Assembly: GCF_019799925.1 (NCBI RefSeq)
Contig: NZ_JABGCG010000009.1
Coordinates: forward strand, 62,001-126,000
Reading direction: 5' to 3'
Length of the DNA stretch: 64,000 bases
From: Blastococcus sp. CPCC 205250
GTDB lineage: Bacteria; Actinomycetota; Actinomycetes; Mycobacteriales; Geodermatophilaceae
In this document: piece after piece, positions 55,111-64,000 of the stretch
Numbering within the stretch: the first letter of the stretch is position 1
Layout of the letters: every line of letters starts with the position of its first letter
The notes under the pieces: model-generated
Told to the model about the DNA's origin: nothing
The model's database searches: none
The model's input: the letters and a program-made list of their open reading frames with translations, nothing else
Translations under genes and position numbers: made by a program

Positions 55111-56013
55111 TCAGCCCGCCGGGTCCCGGAGGTCGGTCCTCACCCGGCGGGCCAGCGTCTCGGTTGCCTTGCGGTTGCCCCGCGCACCCAGCGTGGCGCC
55201 CAGGAGCAGCGGCGCCGCGGCCGGTGCGTTGCGGGCCATCCGGCGGCCCAGCCGGCGGCGCAGCGCCCGGAAGGCCACGCTGCCCAGGACCGAGCCCGTC
55301 CCCGTTCCGCCGGCGCGGTGCACGGCGTGCTGGGCCGACCAGCTGGCCAGGTAGGCCGCAGCCCGCTCCCGCGCGTCGCCCTGCGGGGCGCGGCCGTACA
55401 GCTCGTGCAGCTCGCCGAGGAGCACGATCTCCACCGCCGCGGTCAGCACCGTCTCGGCGGCGAGCTCCAGCGGCAGCGCCAGCATCGACGGCGGCGCGAA
55501 CCAGTGCGCCGCGGCGAGCCCGCCGGTGGCCGCGCCGACGCCGGCGGTGAGCCGGCCGGCCCGGGTCACGAGGGCGTCGGCGATCTCCTCGTCCGACGCG
55601 CCGGGGTGGGCTGCGCGCAGCCGGGCGCGGTCGCGGATCGGGAGCCGCGGGACGGCGGCGGCGAGCAGGTCGCCGAGCAGGGCGCCGGACGCCGGACCGT
55701 CGCCGGCCCAGGACCGGTCGCCGGCGGTCGCGCTCCGGCCGCGGCCCGACGCGACCGCCGCGGCGACCGCCGCCACGACGTCGCGCAGCGAGCTGCCGAC
55801 GGCACGGGCCCCGGCCGACGAGGCCCCGGAGGTGCCGGCCGAGGGCTCCGCCGGCGGCTCCCGGTGGGCGTCACCCAGGAGCGCGCCCACCGCCTCGGCC
55901 AGCAGCCGGGCGGCACGGGCCGCCCCGCCCTCGGCCTCGGGTGCGGCGGGCGGGGCGACCGGGCGCGGCGGCGGGACGTCGCGCTCCGGGCCGGTGCGGA
56001 ACTGCTCGGTCAT
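55111..56013 (-). CDS. Hypothetical protein, possible membrane association
   Basis: Protein of 300 residues from ATG 56013 (GAGGGGGA upstream). The N terminus is proline-rich and probably disordered (PPRPVAPPAAPEAEGG). The second half has GRLTAGVGAATGGLAAAHWF, APPSMLALPLELAAETVLTA and AVEIVLLGELHELYGRAPQG, weakly hydrophobic helices reminiscent of EcsC-like proteins, but the match is not firm. It stands between dut and the DUF4193 gene. Confidence 0.6.
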   Translation of the reverse strand: MTEQFRTGPERDVPPPRPVAPPAAPEAEGGAARAARLLAEAVGALLGDAHREPPAEPSAGTSGASSAGARAVGSSLRDVVAAVAAAVASGRGRSATAGDRSWAGDGPASGALLGDLLAAAVPRLPIRDRARLRAAHPGASDEEIADALVTRAGRLTAGVGAATGGLAAAHWFAPPSMLALPLELAAETVLTAAVEIVLLGELHELYGRAPQGDARERAAAYLASWSAQHAVHRAGGTGTGSVLGSVAFRALRRRLGRRMARNAPAAAPLLLGATLGARGNRKATETLARRVRTDLRDPAG

Positions 56014-56083
56014 GGGTCCCCCTCGGTCACGAGCGTGGCGGCTCACCGTCCGGCCCCGTCCAGCGGCTCGCCCCGGGCGTGCG

Positions 56084-56109
56084 AGGGGTGAGGAGGACGG
56101 GGTCCTCGA
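56084..56109 (-). terminator. GGACCCC-family hairpin after the DUF4193 gene
   Basis: Directly after the stop, the minus strand reads CGAGGACCCCGTCCTCC and continues into CACCCCTCGCACGCCC. GAGGAC and GTCCTC pair with CCCC in the loop, so the core is a small hairpin as well as a match to the window-wide element. Confidence 0.6.
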
Positions 56110-56409
56110 TCAGGCGCAGTCGCGGCAGAGCAGCTGGTCGCCGCGGGTCGAGGCCAGGCGCGTGCGGTGCTGCACCAGGAAGCAGCGCGAGCAGGTGAAC
56201 TCGTCCTCCTGCTTGGGCAGCACGCGCACGGTGAGCTCCTCGTTGCTCAGGTCCGCGCCGGGCAGCTCGAGGTTCTCGTTGAAGTCCGTCTCGTCCACGT
56301 CGACGGACGAGGACTGAGCCTCCGCGCGTCGCGCCTTGAGCTCCTCGAGCGAGTCCTCGCCGAGCTCGTCCGCCTCGTTTCGGCGCGGGGCGTCGTAGTC
56401 GGTGGCCAT
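56110..56409 (-). CDS. DUF4193 zinc-ribbon-like protein
   Basis: Conserved actinobacterial protein of 99 residues: MATDYDAPRRNEADELGEDS, an acidic centre VDVDETDFNENLELPGADLS, then EEDEFTCSRCFLVQHRTRLA-like zinc ribbon (CSRC and CRDC at the end). It may contact RNA polymerase or RNA, but function is unproved. ATG 56409 has GAGGAAGGG upstream. Gene order matches Rv2699c (recalled). Confidence 0.88.
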   Translation of the reverse strand: MATDYDAPRRNEADELGEDSLEELKARRAEAQSSSVDVDETDFNENLELPGADLSNEELTVRVLPKQEDEFTCSRCFLVQHRTRLASTRGDQLLCRDCA

Positions 56410-56670
56410 GGTGTGCCCTTCCTCCGGGGTGCTGTCGGGCTGTCGCCCGCCTGTCGACGGCGGCGCACGGGGCGTCGCCGTCCTGATCGGTCGCACGGAG
56501 CGACCGCGGATCGGTCCTGTCCGTCGCCGGGCCACCCGTCCCCGACTCGAGAGCCAGCGGCGGCGGACCGGCAGGCCCCCCAACGCCGTGCGGCCCCGGT
56601 TTGTGCCCGGCTGCCGCCGACCGACACATCCGCGCCGGATCGGGCCGGGGGGCCGCGGAGCGCCAGAGGT

Positions 56671-56685
56671 TACCCTGCGGCGGTG
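56671..56685 (+). promoter_or_regulatory. Leaderless promoter of the phosphotransferase gene
   Basis: TACCCT (56671-56676), six bases, GTG 56683. The 273-base region upstream of this gene also holds GGTCGC-ACGGA-GCGACC near 56487 and nothing else recognised. Confidence 0.55.
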
Positions 56686-57729
56686 TCGACTCCCGTGGGT
56701 GCTGATCCGGACGTCGTCGGCCCGTACCTCGCGACCGCGCTGGGCGACCAGCGCTGGTCGCGGGTGACCGTCGACCTGATCGCCGCCGGCATGTCCAACC
56801 TCACCTACGTGGTCACCCCCGAGGGCGGCACGGCCGACGACGCGGTGATCCTCCGCCGGCCGCCGACCGGCGCCGTGCTGGCCACCGCGCACGACATGGC
56901 GCGCGAGCACCGGGTCATCTCCGCACTGGGCGGCACTGCCGTCCCGGTGCCCCGGACGCTGCACCTGTGCACCGACACGTCCGTGCTGGGCGCGCCCTTC
57001 TACGTCATGGAGAAGGTGACGGGCGTGCACGTCGTCGACTCGCTGCCGCCCGGCTACGCCGACGAGCCGGCCCAGCGCCGGGCGATCGGCGACGGGCTGG
57101 TCGACGTGCTGGCCGACCTGCATGCGGTCGACCCCGCGTCGGTCGGGCTGGCCGACTTCGGCCGTCCGGAGGGCTTCACCGCCCGCCAGGTGCGCCGCTG
57201 GGGCAAGCAGTGGGACGCCACCCGCGACCGCGACCGCCCGAACATGGACGCGCTGGCCGCCCGGCTGGCCGAGACCGTGCCGGCCACCCAGCGCTCGGGC
57301 GTGGTGCACGGCGACTACCGGCTGGACAACTGCCTGCTCGACCCCGACACCCCCGGCGGCATCCGCGCGGTCCTGGACTGGGAGATGTCGACGCTCGGCG
57401 ACCCGCTGACCGACATCGGGATGCTGTTCGTCTACTGGCCCGAGGCGGGCGAGGACCCGCCGGCCGTGCAGAGCGCGGTGACCGCCCTGCCCGGCTTCCC
57501 CACCCGGCGGGAGATCGCCGAGCGCTACGCCCAGCGCAGCGGGCTGGACCTGACCGACCTGTCCTGGTACGTCGGCTTCGCCTACTTCAAGTTCGCCGCG
57601 ATCGTGGCCGGCATCGTCGCGCGGTCCGCGGCCGGCGCCATGGCCGGCAAGGACACCAGTGGCTACGCCGAGCGCATCGACGGCTGCGTGGAGCGGGGAC
57701 GCGCCGCGCTGGACGACGGTGCGATCTAG
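56683..57729 (+). CDS. Aminoglycoside-phosphotransferase-fold kinase (ACAD10/11-like)
   Basis: Protein-kinase-like fold enzyme of 348 residues: GMSNLTYVVTPEGGTADDAV, VILRRPPTGAVLATAHDMARE, the catalytic loop GVVHGDYRLDNCLLDPDTPG (H-G-D-x-x-x-x-N) and AVLDWEMSTLGDPLTDIGML (metal-binding D). In actinobacteria and animals this subfamily phosphorylates hydroxyacyl-CoAs or related acids before dehydrogenation. A partner acyl-CoA dehydrogenase is not next to it. It lies inside the otherwise conserved DUF4193-cei block. Confidence 0.87.
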   Translation: MSTPVGADPDVVGPYLATALGDQRWSRVTVDLIAAGMSNLTYVVTPEGGTADDAVILRRPPTGAVLATAHDMAREHRVISALGGTAVPVPRTLHLCTDTSVLGAPFYVMEKVTGVHVVDSLPPGYADEPAQRRAIGDGLVDVLADLHAVDPASVGLADFGRPEGFTARQVRRWGKQWDATRDRDRPNMDALAARLAETVPATQRSGVVHGDYRLDNCLLDPDTPGGIRAVLDWEMSTLGDPLTDIGMLFVYWPEAGEDPPAVQSAVTALPGFPTRREIAERYAQRSGLDLTDLSWYVGFAYFKFAAIVAGIVARSAAGAMAGKDTSGYAERIDGCVERGRAALDDGAI

Positions 57730-57745
57730 TCGCCCCGACCGGCCA

Positions 57746-57780
57746 TAGACTCCCGCGCCGTGGGACTGGAGCACCGGTGA
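57746..57780 (+). promoter_or_regulatory. Promoter and six-codon upstream ORF of cei
   Basis: TAGACT (57746-57751) lies eight bases before GTG 57760, which opens the frame MGLEHR and stops at TGA 57778-57780. That TGA overlaps the cei GTG (57777-57779) as GTGA. The frame could feed ribosomes into cei; CTGGAG inside it may also serve as ribosome site for cei. Confidence 0.4.
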
Positions 57781-58331
57781 GCACGACCACCGACCGTCCG
57801 GCGGTCCGGCCGCGCAGCGGCCGCCGCCCCCTCCCTCCACTGATCTTCCTGCTGGTGCTGGCCATCGCCGCGCTCGGCGTGTGGTGGAAGGTCTTCGGCG
57901 ACGCCGCCGCCGACGAGGAGCGGCAGGACGCCGCCTGCGCCGCCGCCTCCGAGGCCCCGCCGCAGCTGGACCCGACCACGGTCCGCCTGCGGGTCTACAA
58001 CGCCACGGACACCGCCGGGCTCGCCCAGCAGGTCGCCGCGGACCTCCAGGGCCGCGGGTTCACGGTCGAGGAGGTCGCCAACGACCCGACCGAGCGCGAG
58101 GTGACCGGGGTCGGGGAGATCCGGCACGGCCACCCCGGCACCGACGCGGCGTCCTACATGTCGGTCTACCTGCCCGAGGCCGACGACTGGCTCGACACCC
58201 GGGCCAGCGAGCTCGTCGACATCGTGATCGGTCCCGAGTTCAGCGCGCTGCGCACCCCGGAGGAGGTGGCCGCCGTCCTGAACCCGGCGTCCAGCGCCGC
58301 GGCCGAGTGCGAGGAGCCCGCCGCGGCCTAG
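57777..58331 (+). CDS. cei: LytR C-terminal domain envelope protein
   Basis: Membrane-anchored protein of 184 residues. Residues about 20-42 form one transmembrane helix (PLIFLLVLAIAALGVWWKVF). The extracytoplasmic LytR_C domain has TVRLRVYNATDTAGLAQQVA, LQGRGFTVEEVANDP, and ADDWLDTRASELVDIVIGPE. Mycobacterial Rv2700 (Cei, cell-envelope integrity) has the same build and the same place before suhB-ppgK-sigA, from memory. The stop overlaps the convergent suhB stop (CTAG). Confidence 0.88.
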   Translation: MSTTTDRPAVRPRSGRRPLPPLIFLLVLAIAALGVWWKVFGDAAADEERQDAACAAASEAPPQLDPTTVRLRVYNATDTAGLAQQVAADLQGRGFTVEEVANDPTEREVTGVGEIRHGHPGTDAASYMSVYLPEADDWLDTRASELVDIVIGPEFSALRTPEEVAAVLNPASSAAAECEEPAAA

Positions 58332-59158
58332 GCGTGCAGCCGGGCGAGGAGCTCGACGAACGGGCCGGCCACCGACGGCGCCGCGGCGATGGCCAGCGGG
58401 TCGGCGAAGGGCCGGCCCGGCAGGCCGGTGACCACCACCCCGGCCTCGGCGGCCACCAGCGCCCCGGCCGCGTGGTCCCAGGGCTTGAGGCCCTCCTCGT
58501 AGTAGGCGTCGACGCGGCCGGCCGCCACGGTGCACAGGTCCAGTGCCGAGGAGCCGTGCCGGCGGATGTCGCGCACGAGTGGGAGCAGCTCCGCGACGAT
58601 CCGGCCCTGCACGCGCCGCTGCTCGACGCGGTAGCCGAACCCGGTGGCGACGAGGGTCTGCTCCAGCGAGACCGGGCTGCTCCCCGACAGCCGTACCGGC
58701 CCGGGCTCGGCCGGGGACACCAGGTGCGCGCCGCCGCCGGCCGTCGCGGTGTACCGCTCCCCCGTCAGCACGTTGTGGACGACGCCCGCGACGACCTGCC
58801 CGTCGACCTCGGCGGCGATGGACACGGCGAACGCCGGGAGGCCGTAGAGGAGGTTCACCGTCCCGTCGACCGGGTCGACCACCCAGCGGACCCCGGTGGA
58901 GCCGTCCTGGGCCGCGCCCTCCTCGCCGAGCAGGCCGTCGCCGGGCCGGGCGGCGAGCAGCCGGCCGGTGATGAGCTCCTCGGCGGCCCGGTCCACCGCG
59001 GTCACGACGTCGGTGGCACTCGACTTGGTGTCCACGTCGGCGGCGGCACCGGCCCGCCGGTCGGCGATCAGGGCCGCGGCCTCCCCGGCGGTGGCGACGG
59101 CCAGGTCCAGCAGGTCGGCGGGCGAGGGGGAATCGGTCACCGGCCGATCGTCCTGCAC
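58328..59158 (-). CDS. suhB: Inositol monophosphatase family protein
   Basis: Magnesium-dependent phosphatase of 276 residues. The metal motifs are LLGEEGAAQDG, WVVDPVDGTVNLLYGLP and the C-terminal GLKPWDHAAGALVAAEAG. It hydrolyses inositol-1-phosphate or related sugar phosphates; in actinobacteria it contributes to inositol and phosphatidylinositol supply. GTG 59158 is used; GTG 59140 (VTDSPSPADLL) is an alternative start. It converges on cei and is divergent from ppgK, the order of Rv2700-Rv2703. Confidence 0.9.
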   Translation of the reverse strand: MQDDRPVTDSPSPADLLDLAVATAGEAAALIADRRAGAAADVDTKSSATDVVTAVDRAAEELITGRLLAARPGDGLLGEEGAAQDGSTGVRWVVDPVDGTVNLLYGLPAFAVSIAAEVDGQVVAGVVHNVLTGERYTATAGGGAHLVSPAEPGPVRLSGSSPVSLEQTLVATGFGYRVEQRRVQGRIVAELLPLVRDIRRHGSSALDLCTVAAGRVDAYYEEGLKPWDHAAGALVAAEAGVVVTGLPGRPFADPLAIAAAPSVAGPFVELLARLHA

Positions 59159-59225
59159 CGCGACCGGCTCACCCGCACGGGGCCCACAGCGGGCCCACGG
59201 GCGGCGCGGGGCGAGGGCGTCCTTC

Positions 59226-59240
59226 TAGGGTGACGCCGTG
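59226..59240 (+). promoter_or_regulatory. Leaderless promoter of ppgK
   Basis: TAGGGT (59226-59231), six bases, GTG 59238. Confidence 0.6.
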
Positions 59241-59981
59241 CAGGGCTTTGGCGTGGACATCGGCGGCAGCGGGATCAAGGGGTGCGTGGTCGACCTCGAC
59301 CGCGGAGAGCTCGTCGGCGAGCGGGTGCGGATCCCGACGCCGCAGCCGTCCCTCCCCGACCCGGTGTGCGACGCGGTCGCCGAGATCGTGACCACCTTCG
59401 GCTGGACCGAACGGGTCGGCGTGACCTTCCCCGGCGTCCTGAAGAAGGGCGTGGCGCACACCGCGGCCAACGTCGACAAGAGCTGGCTGGGGACCAACCT
59501 GGCCGCCGGCGTCGAGGAGCGGGTCCCCGGCACGGTGCAGACGCTCAACGACGCCGACGCCGCCGGGATCGCCGAGATGCGCTACGGCGCCGGCCGCGGC
59601 CAGGACGGCGTCGTCCTGATGCTCACGTTCGGCACCGGCATCGGCAGCGCGCTGTTCACCGACGGCGTGCTCGTGCCCAACACCGAGTTCGGCCACATCC
59701 AGGTCGACGGCGAGGACGGCGAGGAGCGCGCCTCGGCGTCGGCGCGCGAGCGCGAGGAGCTCAGCTACCCGGAATGGGCCCGGCGGGTCGACCGCTACCT
59801 CGACGTCCTCGAGGCCGGCGTGTGGCCGGACCTGATCATCGTCGGCGGCGGCGTCAGCAAGAAGGCCGACAAGTGGGTGCCGCTGCTGTCCACCCGCACG
59901 CCGGTCGTGCCGGCGCAGCTGCTCAACGACGCCGGCATCGTGGGGGCGGCACTGGCCGCCGCGGAGCGGATCGGGCGCTGA
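59238..59981 (+). CDS. ppgK: Polyphosphate glucokinase
   Basis: Phosphorylates glucose with inorganic polyphosphate or ATP. ROK-family enzyme of 247 residues, the PpgK length: GFGVDIGGSGIKGCVVDLDR (phosphate 1), GVTFPGVLKKGVAHTAANVD, NDADAAGIAEMRYGAG with catalytic aspartate, LMLTFGTGIGSALFTDG, and the PpgK-specific loop EFGHIQVDGEDGEERASASA. It lacks the ROK zinc motif, as expected for PpgK. It is followed by a GGACCCC hairpin and then sigA. Confidence 0.95.
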   Translation: MQGFGVDIGGSGIKGCVVDLDRGELVGERVRIPTPQPSLPDPVCDAVAEIVTTFGWTERVGVTFPGVLKKGVAHTAANVDKSWLGTNLAAGVEERVPGTVQTLNDADAAGIAEMRYGAGRGQDGVVLMLTFGTGIGSALFTDGVLVPNTEFGHIQVDGEDGEERASASAREREELSYPEWARRVDRYLDVLEAGVWPDLIIVGGGVSKKADKWVPLLSTRTPVVPAQLLNDAGIVGAALAAAERIGR

Positions 59982-60288
59982 GGGAGGACCCCGCTGCCCC
60001 CACCGCTCGCGAGCTCGCGGCGGGCCCCTGCGGCGGGGCCGGAGGGCGTCCCGCCCTTCCGGGCGAGGCCGATGGGACGAACGCGGTGGAACAGGGCGAA
60101 AGCGTCGTTACAATGGTGGAGCCCCGCCCCCGTCGCTCGTAGCCGAGAGACCTCCCCCAGCCGCGCGCCGGTCAAACGCCGCGGGGCCGCGGGGTCCCAC
60201 CTCGCGCTCGTCGACGCGGATCGAGGCCGCTGCCCGGGGACCGATCGGTTCCCCGGGGAACGGGACCCAGCACGGGAAGGAACCCTGA
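59982..60288 (+). promoter_or_regulatory. ppgK-sigA intergenic region: hairpin element and sigA promoter
   Basis: Right after the ppgK stop comes GGGAGGACCCCGCTGCCCC, then a CCGCTCGCGAGCTCGCGG palindrome and GGGCCCC/GGGGCC pairs to about 60050, a terminator of the window's repeated family. Further on TACAAT (60109-60114) is a good housekeeping -10 for sigA; the transcript leader would be about 170 bases. TGGAAC about 17 bases upstream is a weak -35. The leader has no recognised riboswitch. Confidence 0.65.
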
Positions 60289-61596
<1,308 letters not shown>

Positions 61597-61660
61597 GGAA
61601 GGACCCCCTCCTCCCCGCACCACGCTCCGCGCGGCACGGGTCCCTGGAGGGGGCCGTTCC
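61597..61660 (+). terminator. Terminator after sigA (GGACCCC family)
   Basis: GGAAGGACCCCCTCC (61597-61611) pairs with GGAGGGGGCCGTTCC (61646-61660), 13 of 15, directly after the TGA. The interior contains ACGCTCCGCGCGG, similar to the element after hemQ. Confidence 0.75.
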
Positions 61661-62092
61661 AGCACCTCACCGCGACGGCCGGTGTCCCTCGGGGCGCCGG
61701 CCGTCGGCGTCCCGGGGTGACGGTGGTGTTGCGACCGGTGGGGCGACTGTTGCGACGAGGTCACGATCTCACCCTCTGGTGCTGCACGGTCCGTGTACGA
61801 CCACACCTGTCGGGTATCCGGCGTAGCGTTGGGGATGCACGACGAACGACAGCAGCGGACCCACCAGCCGGAGAAGCCCGGCGCACGGAACCACGACTGA
61901 CCGACCCACGACAGATCAGCACCACCCAGGAATGAGTCCCTGCTGGACCCCACCGGCACCACCGGTCGCGGGTGTCCCGTCTGACGGCGGGTCCCGAGTC
62001 CGACGCGCCACACCGGGGAACACGGGGAGCCATCCTGGCGCTGTGCAGGAGGCCGATCCGCAATCGCGGGTCCGTGCGGCAGAGAGCGAGTG
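61661..62092 (+). other. Long gap between sigA and the small zinc protein
   Basis: A 432-base stretch with no sizeable gene. It has repeats of GTTGCGAC (near 61728 and 61750), AT-richer segments around 61790-61830, and a TAGCGT -10 element (61824-61829). The likely transcript of the downstream zinc-protein gene starts near 61835, leaving a leader of about 260 bases that contains a 21-codon ORF. A structured leader is possible, but no known riboswitch is recognised. Confidence 0.5.
61835..61900 (+). CDS. Possible leaderless small ORF, 21 residues
   Basis: ATG 61835 lies five bases after TAGCGT and encodes MHDERQQRTHQPEKPGARNH before D and a TGA. It is highly polar. It may be a leader peptide in the mRNA of the zinc-protein gene, or simply a fortuitous ATG at the transcription start. 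Confidence 0.35.
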   Translation: MHDERQQRTHQPEKPGARNHD

Positions 62093-62302
62093 ATGAGCCA
62101 GATGACCCAGACGCTGACGACGACGATCCCCGCCGACGACCTCGTCGTCCCCTTCCACTGTGACCGCTGCGGTGCGCTGGCCAAGGTGCGGGTCGTCCTC
62201 CCGAGCGGGAGCGACCTCGTGTTCTGCGGGCACCACGCCCGTGAGTACGAGGGCAAGCTCCGCGACATCGCCGCCGACATCATCGAGACCGACGGCGAGT
62301 AG
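62093..62302 (+). CDS. Small zinc-finger-like protein of the sigA neighbourhood (DUF7455-like)
   Basis: Protein of 69 residues: MSQMTQTLTTTIPADDLVVP, then FHCDRCGALAKVRVVLPSGS and LVFCGHHAREYEGKLRDIAA. CDRC and CGHH form a single zinc knuckle. Short homologues lie next to sigA in many actinobacteria (recalled). Function unknown. ATG 62093 with GAGAGCGAG upstream is preferred over the adjacent GTG 62090. Confidence 0.85.
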   Translation: MSQMTQTLTTTIPADDLVVPFHCDRCGALAKVRVVLPSGSDLVFCGHHAREYEGKLRDIAADIIETDGE

Positions 62303-62462
62303 CACCGCCCCAGCACACCGAGGCGCTATCGTCGCGCACAGCGATGATGCCCTCACCCGACGCCGCCGCCGGTGTCCCCCGATCGCGTGAAGCGACCGAG
62401 GGCCACCGGCGGCTCCGTCGTTCCCGGGAAGCCCCGGTCGACGGCCACCCGAGGAACACCCC

Positions 62463-64000
62463 ATGCCGCAGCACCCCGTGACCTCCGACGAGACCGCCCG
62501 GCAGGGCGAGGCCGTCCCCACCCCGCCCGCATCCGCGGACGCCGGGCCGACCGCGGACCCCGGCAACGGGTCCGCCGTCCGCCCTCCCGCGACCGAGGAC
62601 GCCACCGTCGGTGAGCCGGCAGCGGAGCCGCCATCGGCTCCCCCGGCGGAGCCGATGGCCGAGCCGCTGTCCGACGACACCCGCCCGGTCCCCCGCGACC
62701 GCGGTCCGCTGTCGGTCGACCCGCCGGCGGCGTCCCCCACAGCCGTGCCGCCCGCCGCGCCTGCCGCCGCGCCCACCGCCGAGGACGTCCCCGCCGGCGC
62801 AGCGCAGTCCGCACCCGCGGAGCCCGACTGGGACCGCACCGCCGACATCCGGTTCGCTCCGGGACAGGCGCCCGGTCAGGTCCCCGCGGCCGAGCCCGCT
62901 GCGCCCGCCGCCACGGCCCCCGCCGCCCACGACACCGCGGCCATCACACCGGCAGCCCACGACACCGCGGCCATCACACCGGCGGCCCACGACACGGCGG
63001 CGCTCACCCCCGCCGCCCACGACACGGCGGCGCTCACCCCCGCCGCCCACGACACGGCGGCCATGGCCCCGGCGCGCGACACCGCCGCGACCACCCCGGC
63101 CGACCGCACCGCCGTCCTCACCCCGGGCGCGGGCGGGGACGGCCCGCGTGGCGGCGGTCCGGGGGGACCCGGCGGCGACCGGCCCGGCCCGTACGACGGC
63201 CCGGCTCCGGCCGGCCCGCGCCGTCCCTGGTGGCGCCGTCCCGCCGTCCTCACGCCCGCGGCGGCACTCGTCGTCCTGGGCGGCGCCTACGGCGTCGACC
63301 TGCTCGTCGCCGGGGACGACGTCCCGCGCAACACCGTCGTGGCCGGTGTCGACATCGGCGGGCTCTCCCCCGCCGCGGCCGCCGACACCCTCGAGCGCGA
63401 GCTCACCCCCCGGGTGACCGCCGAGCGCACCGTCGTCGCCGGCGACGTGACCACGCCGTTCCTCCCGGCCGACGCGGGCGTCGGGCTCGACGTGCCGGCC
63501 ACCGTGGACGCCGCCGACGACCAGCCGCTCAACCCGTGGTCCCGGCTGGTCAGCCTCTTCTCCGAGCGGGACGTCGACCCCGTCCTCTCCGGCGTGGACA
63601 CCGGCCTGGACGCGATCGCCGCGCAGGTCGACCAGCCGCCGGTGGACGCCAGCATCATGATCGACGGGATGACGCCCTCGGTGGTCCCGCCGGTCGCCGG
63701 GCGGGAACTGGACCGCGAGGGCGCCGCCCGCGCCCTCACCACAGCCCTCTCCTCCGACGCCGACCCCGGCGAGACCATCGAGCTGCCCGTCGAGGAGGCC
63801 GACGTCCGGGTGACCGAGCAGGAGGCCCAGCGGGTCCTCGACGGGGTCGTGGCCCCCGGCCTGGCCGCACCGGTGACCGTGACCAGCCAGGACGGCAGCG
63901 CCTCGGTCGAGGTGCCCGTCGAGGCGATCGCCGCCTCGCTCACCTTCGCCCCGCAGGACGACGGCACGCTGGCCGTGGCCGTCGACCCCCGGCTGCTGGC
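62463..64000 (+). CDS. VanW/YoaR-like envelope protein with repetitive cytoplasmic tail (incomplete)
   Basis: At least 512 codons; the gene runs off the right edge. Residues about 1-260 are disordered, rich in Pro, Ala and Thr, with a ten-residue repeat (AAHDTAAITP and variants) at about 154-203. One transmembrane helix follows (AVLTPAAALVVLGGAYGVDL). The extracytoplasmic part has VPRNTVVAGVDIGGLSPAAA and repeated ELDREGAARALTTALSS-type modules of the YoaR/putative peptidoglycan-binding kind that precede a VanW domain. ATG 62463 has GAGGAAC upstream. It is probably a cell-wall protein; the tail could be a kinase target. Confidence 0.75.
   Translation, partial: MPQHPVTSDETARQGEAVPTPPASADAGPTADPGNGSAVRPPATEDATVGEPAAEPPSAPPAEPMAEPLSDDTRPVPRDRGPLSVDPPAASPTAVPPAAPAAAPTAEDVPAGAAQSAPAEPDWDRTADIRFAPGQAPGQVPAAEPAAPAATAPAAHDTAAITPAAHDTAAITPAAHDTAALTPAAHDTAALTPAAHDTAAMAPARDTAATTPADRTAVLTPGAGGDGPRGGGPGGPGGDRPGPYDGPAPAGPRRPWWRRPAVLTPAAALVVLGGAYGVDLLVAGDDVPRNTVVAGVDIGGLSPAAAADTLERELTPRVTAERTVVAGDVTTPFLPADAGVGLDVPATVDAADDQPLNPWSRLVSLFSERDVDPVLSGVDTGLDAIAAQVDQPPVDASIMIDGMTPSVVPPVAGRELDREGAARALTTALSSDADPGETIELPVEEADVRVTEQEAQRVLDGVVAPGLAAPVTVTSQDGSASVEVPVEAIAASLTFAPQDDGTLAVAVDPRLL
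62921..63070 (+). repeat. Five tandem 30-base coding repeats
   Basis: Units of 30 bases encode AAHDTAAITP, AAHDTAAITP, AAHDTAALTP, AAHDTAALTP and AAHDTAAMAP, followed by two degenerate units (ARDTAATTP, ADRTAVLTP). Neighbouring units are nearly identical at DNA level, so the array is young or being homogenised. Confidence 0.9.

Noticed and set aside
60088..60109. GGAAC...GTT upstream of sigA as an ECF (SigH/SigR-type) promoter
   Set aside because: The spacer is about 14 bases, shorter than the usual 16-19; TACAAT is better explained as a housekeeping -10.
62921..63070. 30-base repeats as a CRISPR array
   Set aside because: No spacers; the units are contiguous and encode an in-frame ten-residue protein repeat.

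Overview
The window comes from a very GC-rich actinobacterium (about 75% G+C by eye, strong G/C third-position bias, many GTG starts and GTGA/ATGA overlaps). From memory, its second half follows the gene order of Mycobacterium tuberculosis Rv2674 to Rv2703: msrB, hemQ, hemY, hemE, DUF3000, RNase D, dxs, TRAM methyltransferase, KimA-like permease, two TrkA proteins, DUF3159, OB-fold, hydrolase, DUF3710, dut, DUF4193, cei, suhB, ppgK, sigA. I infer a soil or stone actinomycete of the Geodermatophilaceae type (Blastococcus, Geodermatophilus, Modestobacter); the genus cannot be fixed from the sequence alone.

Layout. 1-9.8 kb: edge of serA, a feruloyl-CoA-synthase-like ligase divergent from an XRE-cupin regulator, a double-VOC protein, a PAS-GAF-PP2C phosphatase, a luciferase-like monooxygenase, and a two-gene unit of a multi-pass membrane protein with a tandem alpha/beta hydrolase. 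9.8-18 kb: DrrAB-type ABC exporter, cold-shock protein, membrane proteins, a NarL-type two-component system, and two tandem msrB genes, one lacking the catalytic cysteine. 18-31 kb: hemQ, then an insertion of about 9 kb relative to the remembered mycobacterial order (YceI-cupredoxin fusion, large LuxR-ATPase, SOS-boxed DUF222-HNH endonuclease, DHFR-like protein, small zinc-ribbon protein), then hemE-hemY. 31-46 kb: DUF3000, RNase D, a MarR/cupin pair, fadAB, dxs, a sugar ABC importer with a divergent ROK repressor, an SOS-boxed protein of unknown function and several small proteins. 46-62 kb: potassium transport genes (KimA-like, CeoB, CeoC), dut operon, cei, suhB, ppgK and sigA. 62.5 kb to the edge: a VanW/YoaR-like envelope protein with a threonine-rich tandem repeat.

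How the genes work together. hemE, hemY and hemQ supply the coproporphyrin-dependent end of haem synthesis. fadA-fadB form a beta-oxidation pair behind two palindromic operators. The KimA-like importer and the two RCK proteins form a potassium homeostasis module. The ABC/ROK cluster is a self-contained sugar uptake operon with an internal hairpin between the binding-protein gene and the transporter genes.

Three regulatory patterns recur. At least 14 genes have a TANNNT -10 element 5-8 bases before an ATG/GTG, the signature of leaderless transcripts. Six genes are followed by related hairpins containing GGACCCC or a close variant. Two genes carry LexA-type SOS boxes. No tRNA, rRNA, CRISPR array, insertion sequence or integrase was recognised.
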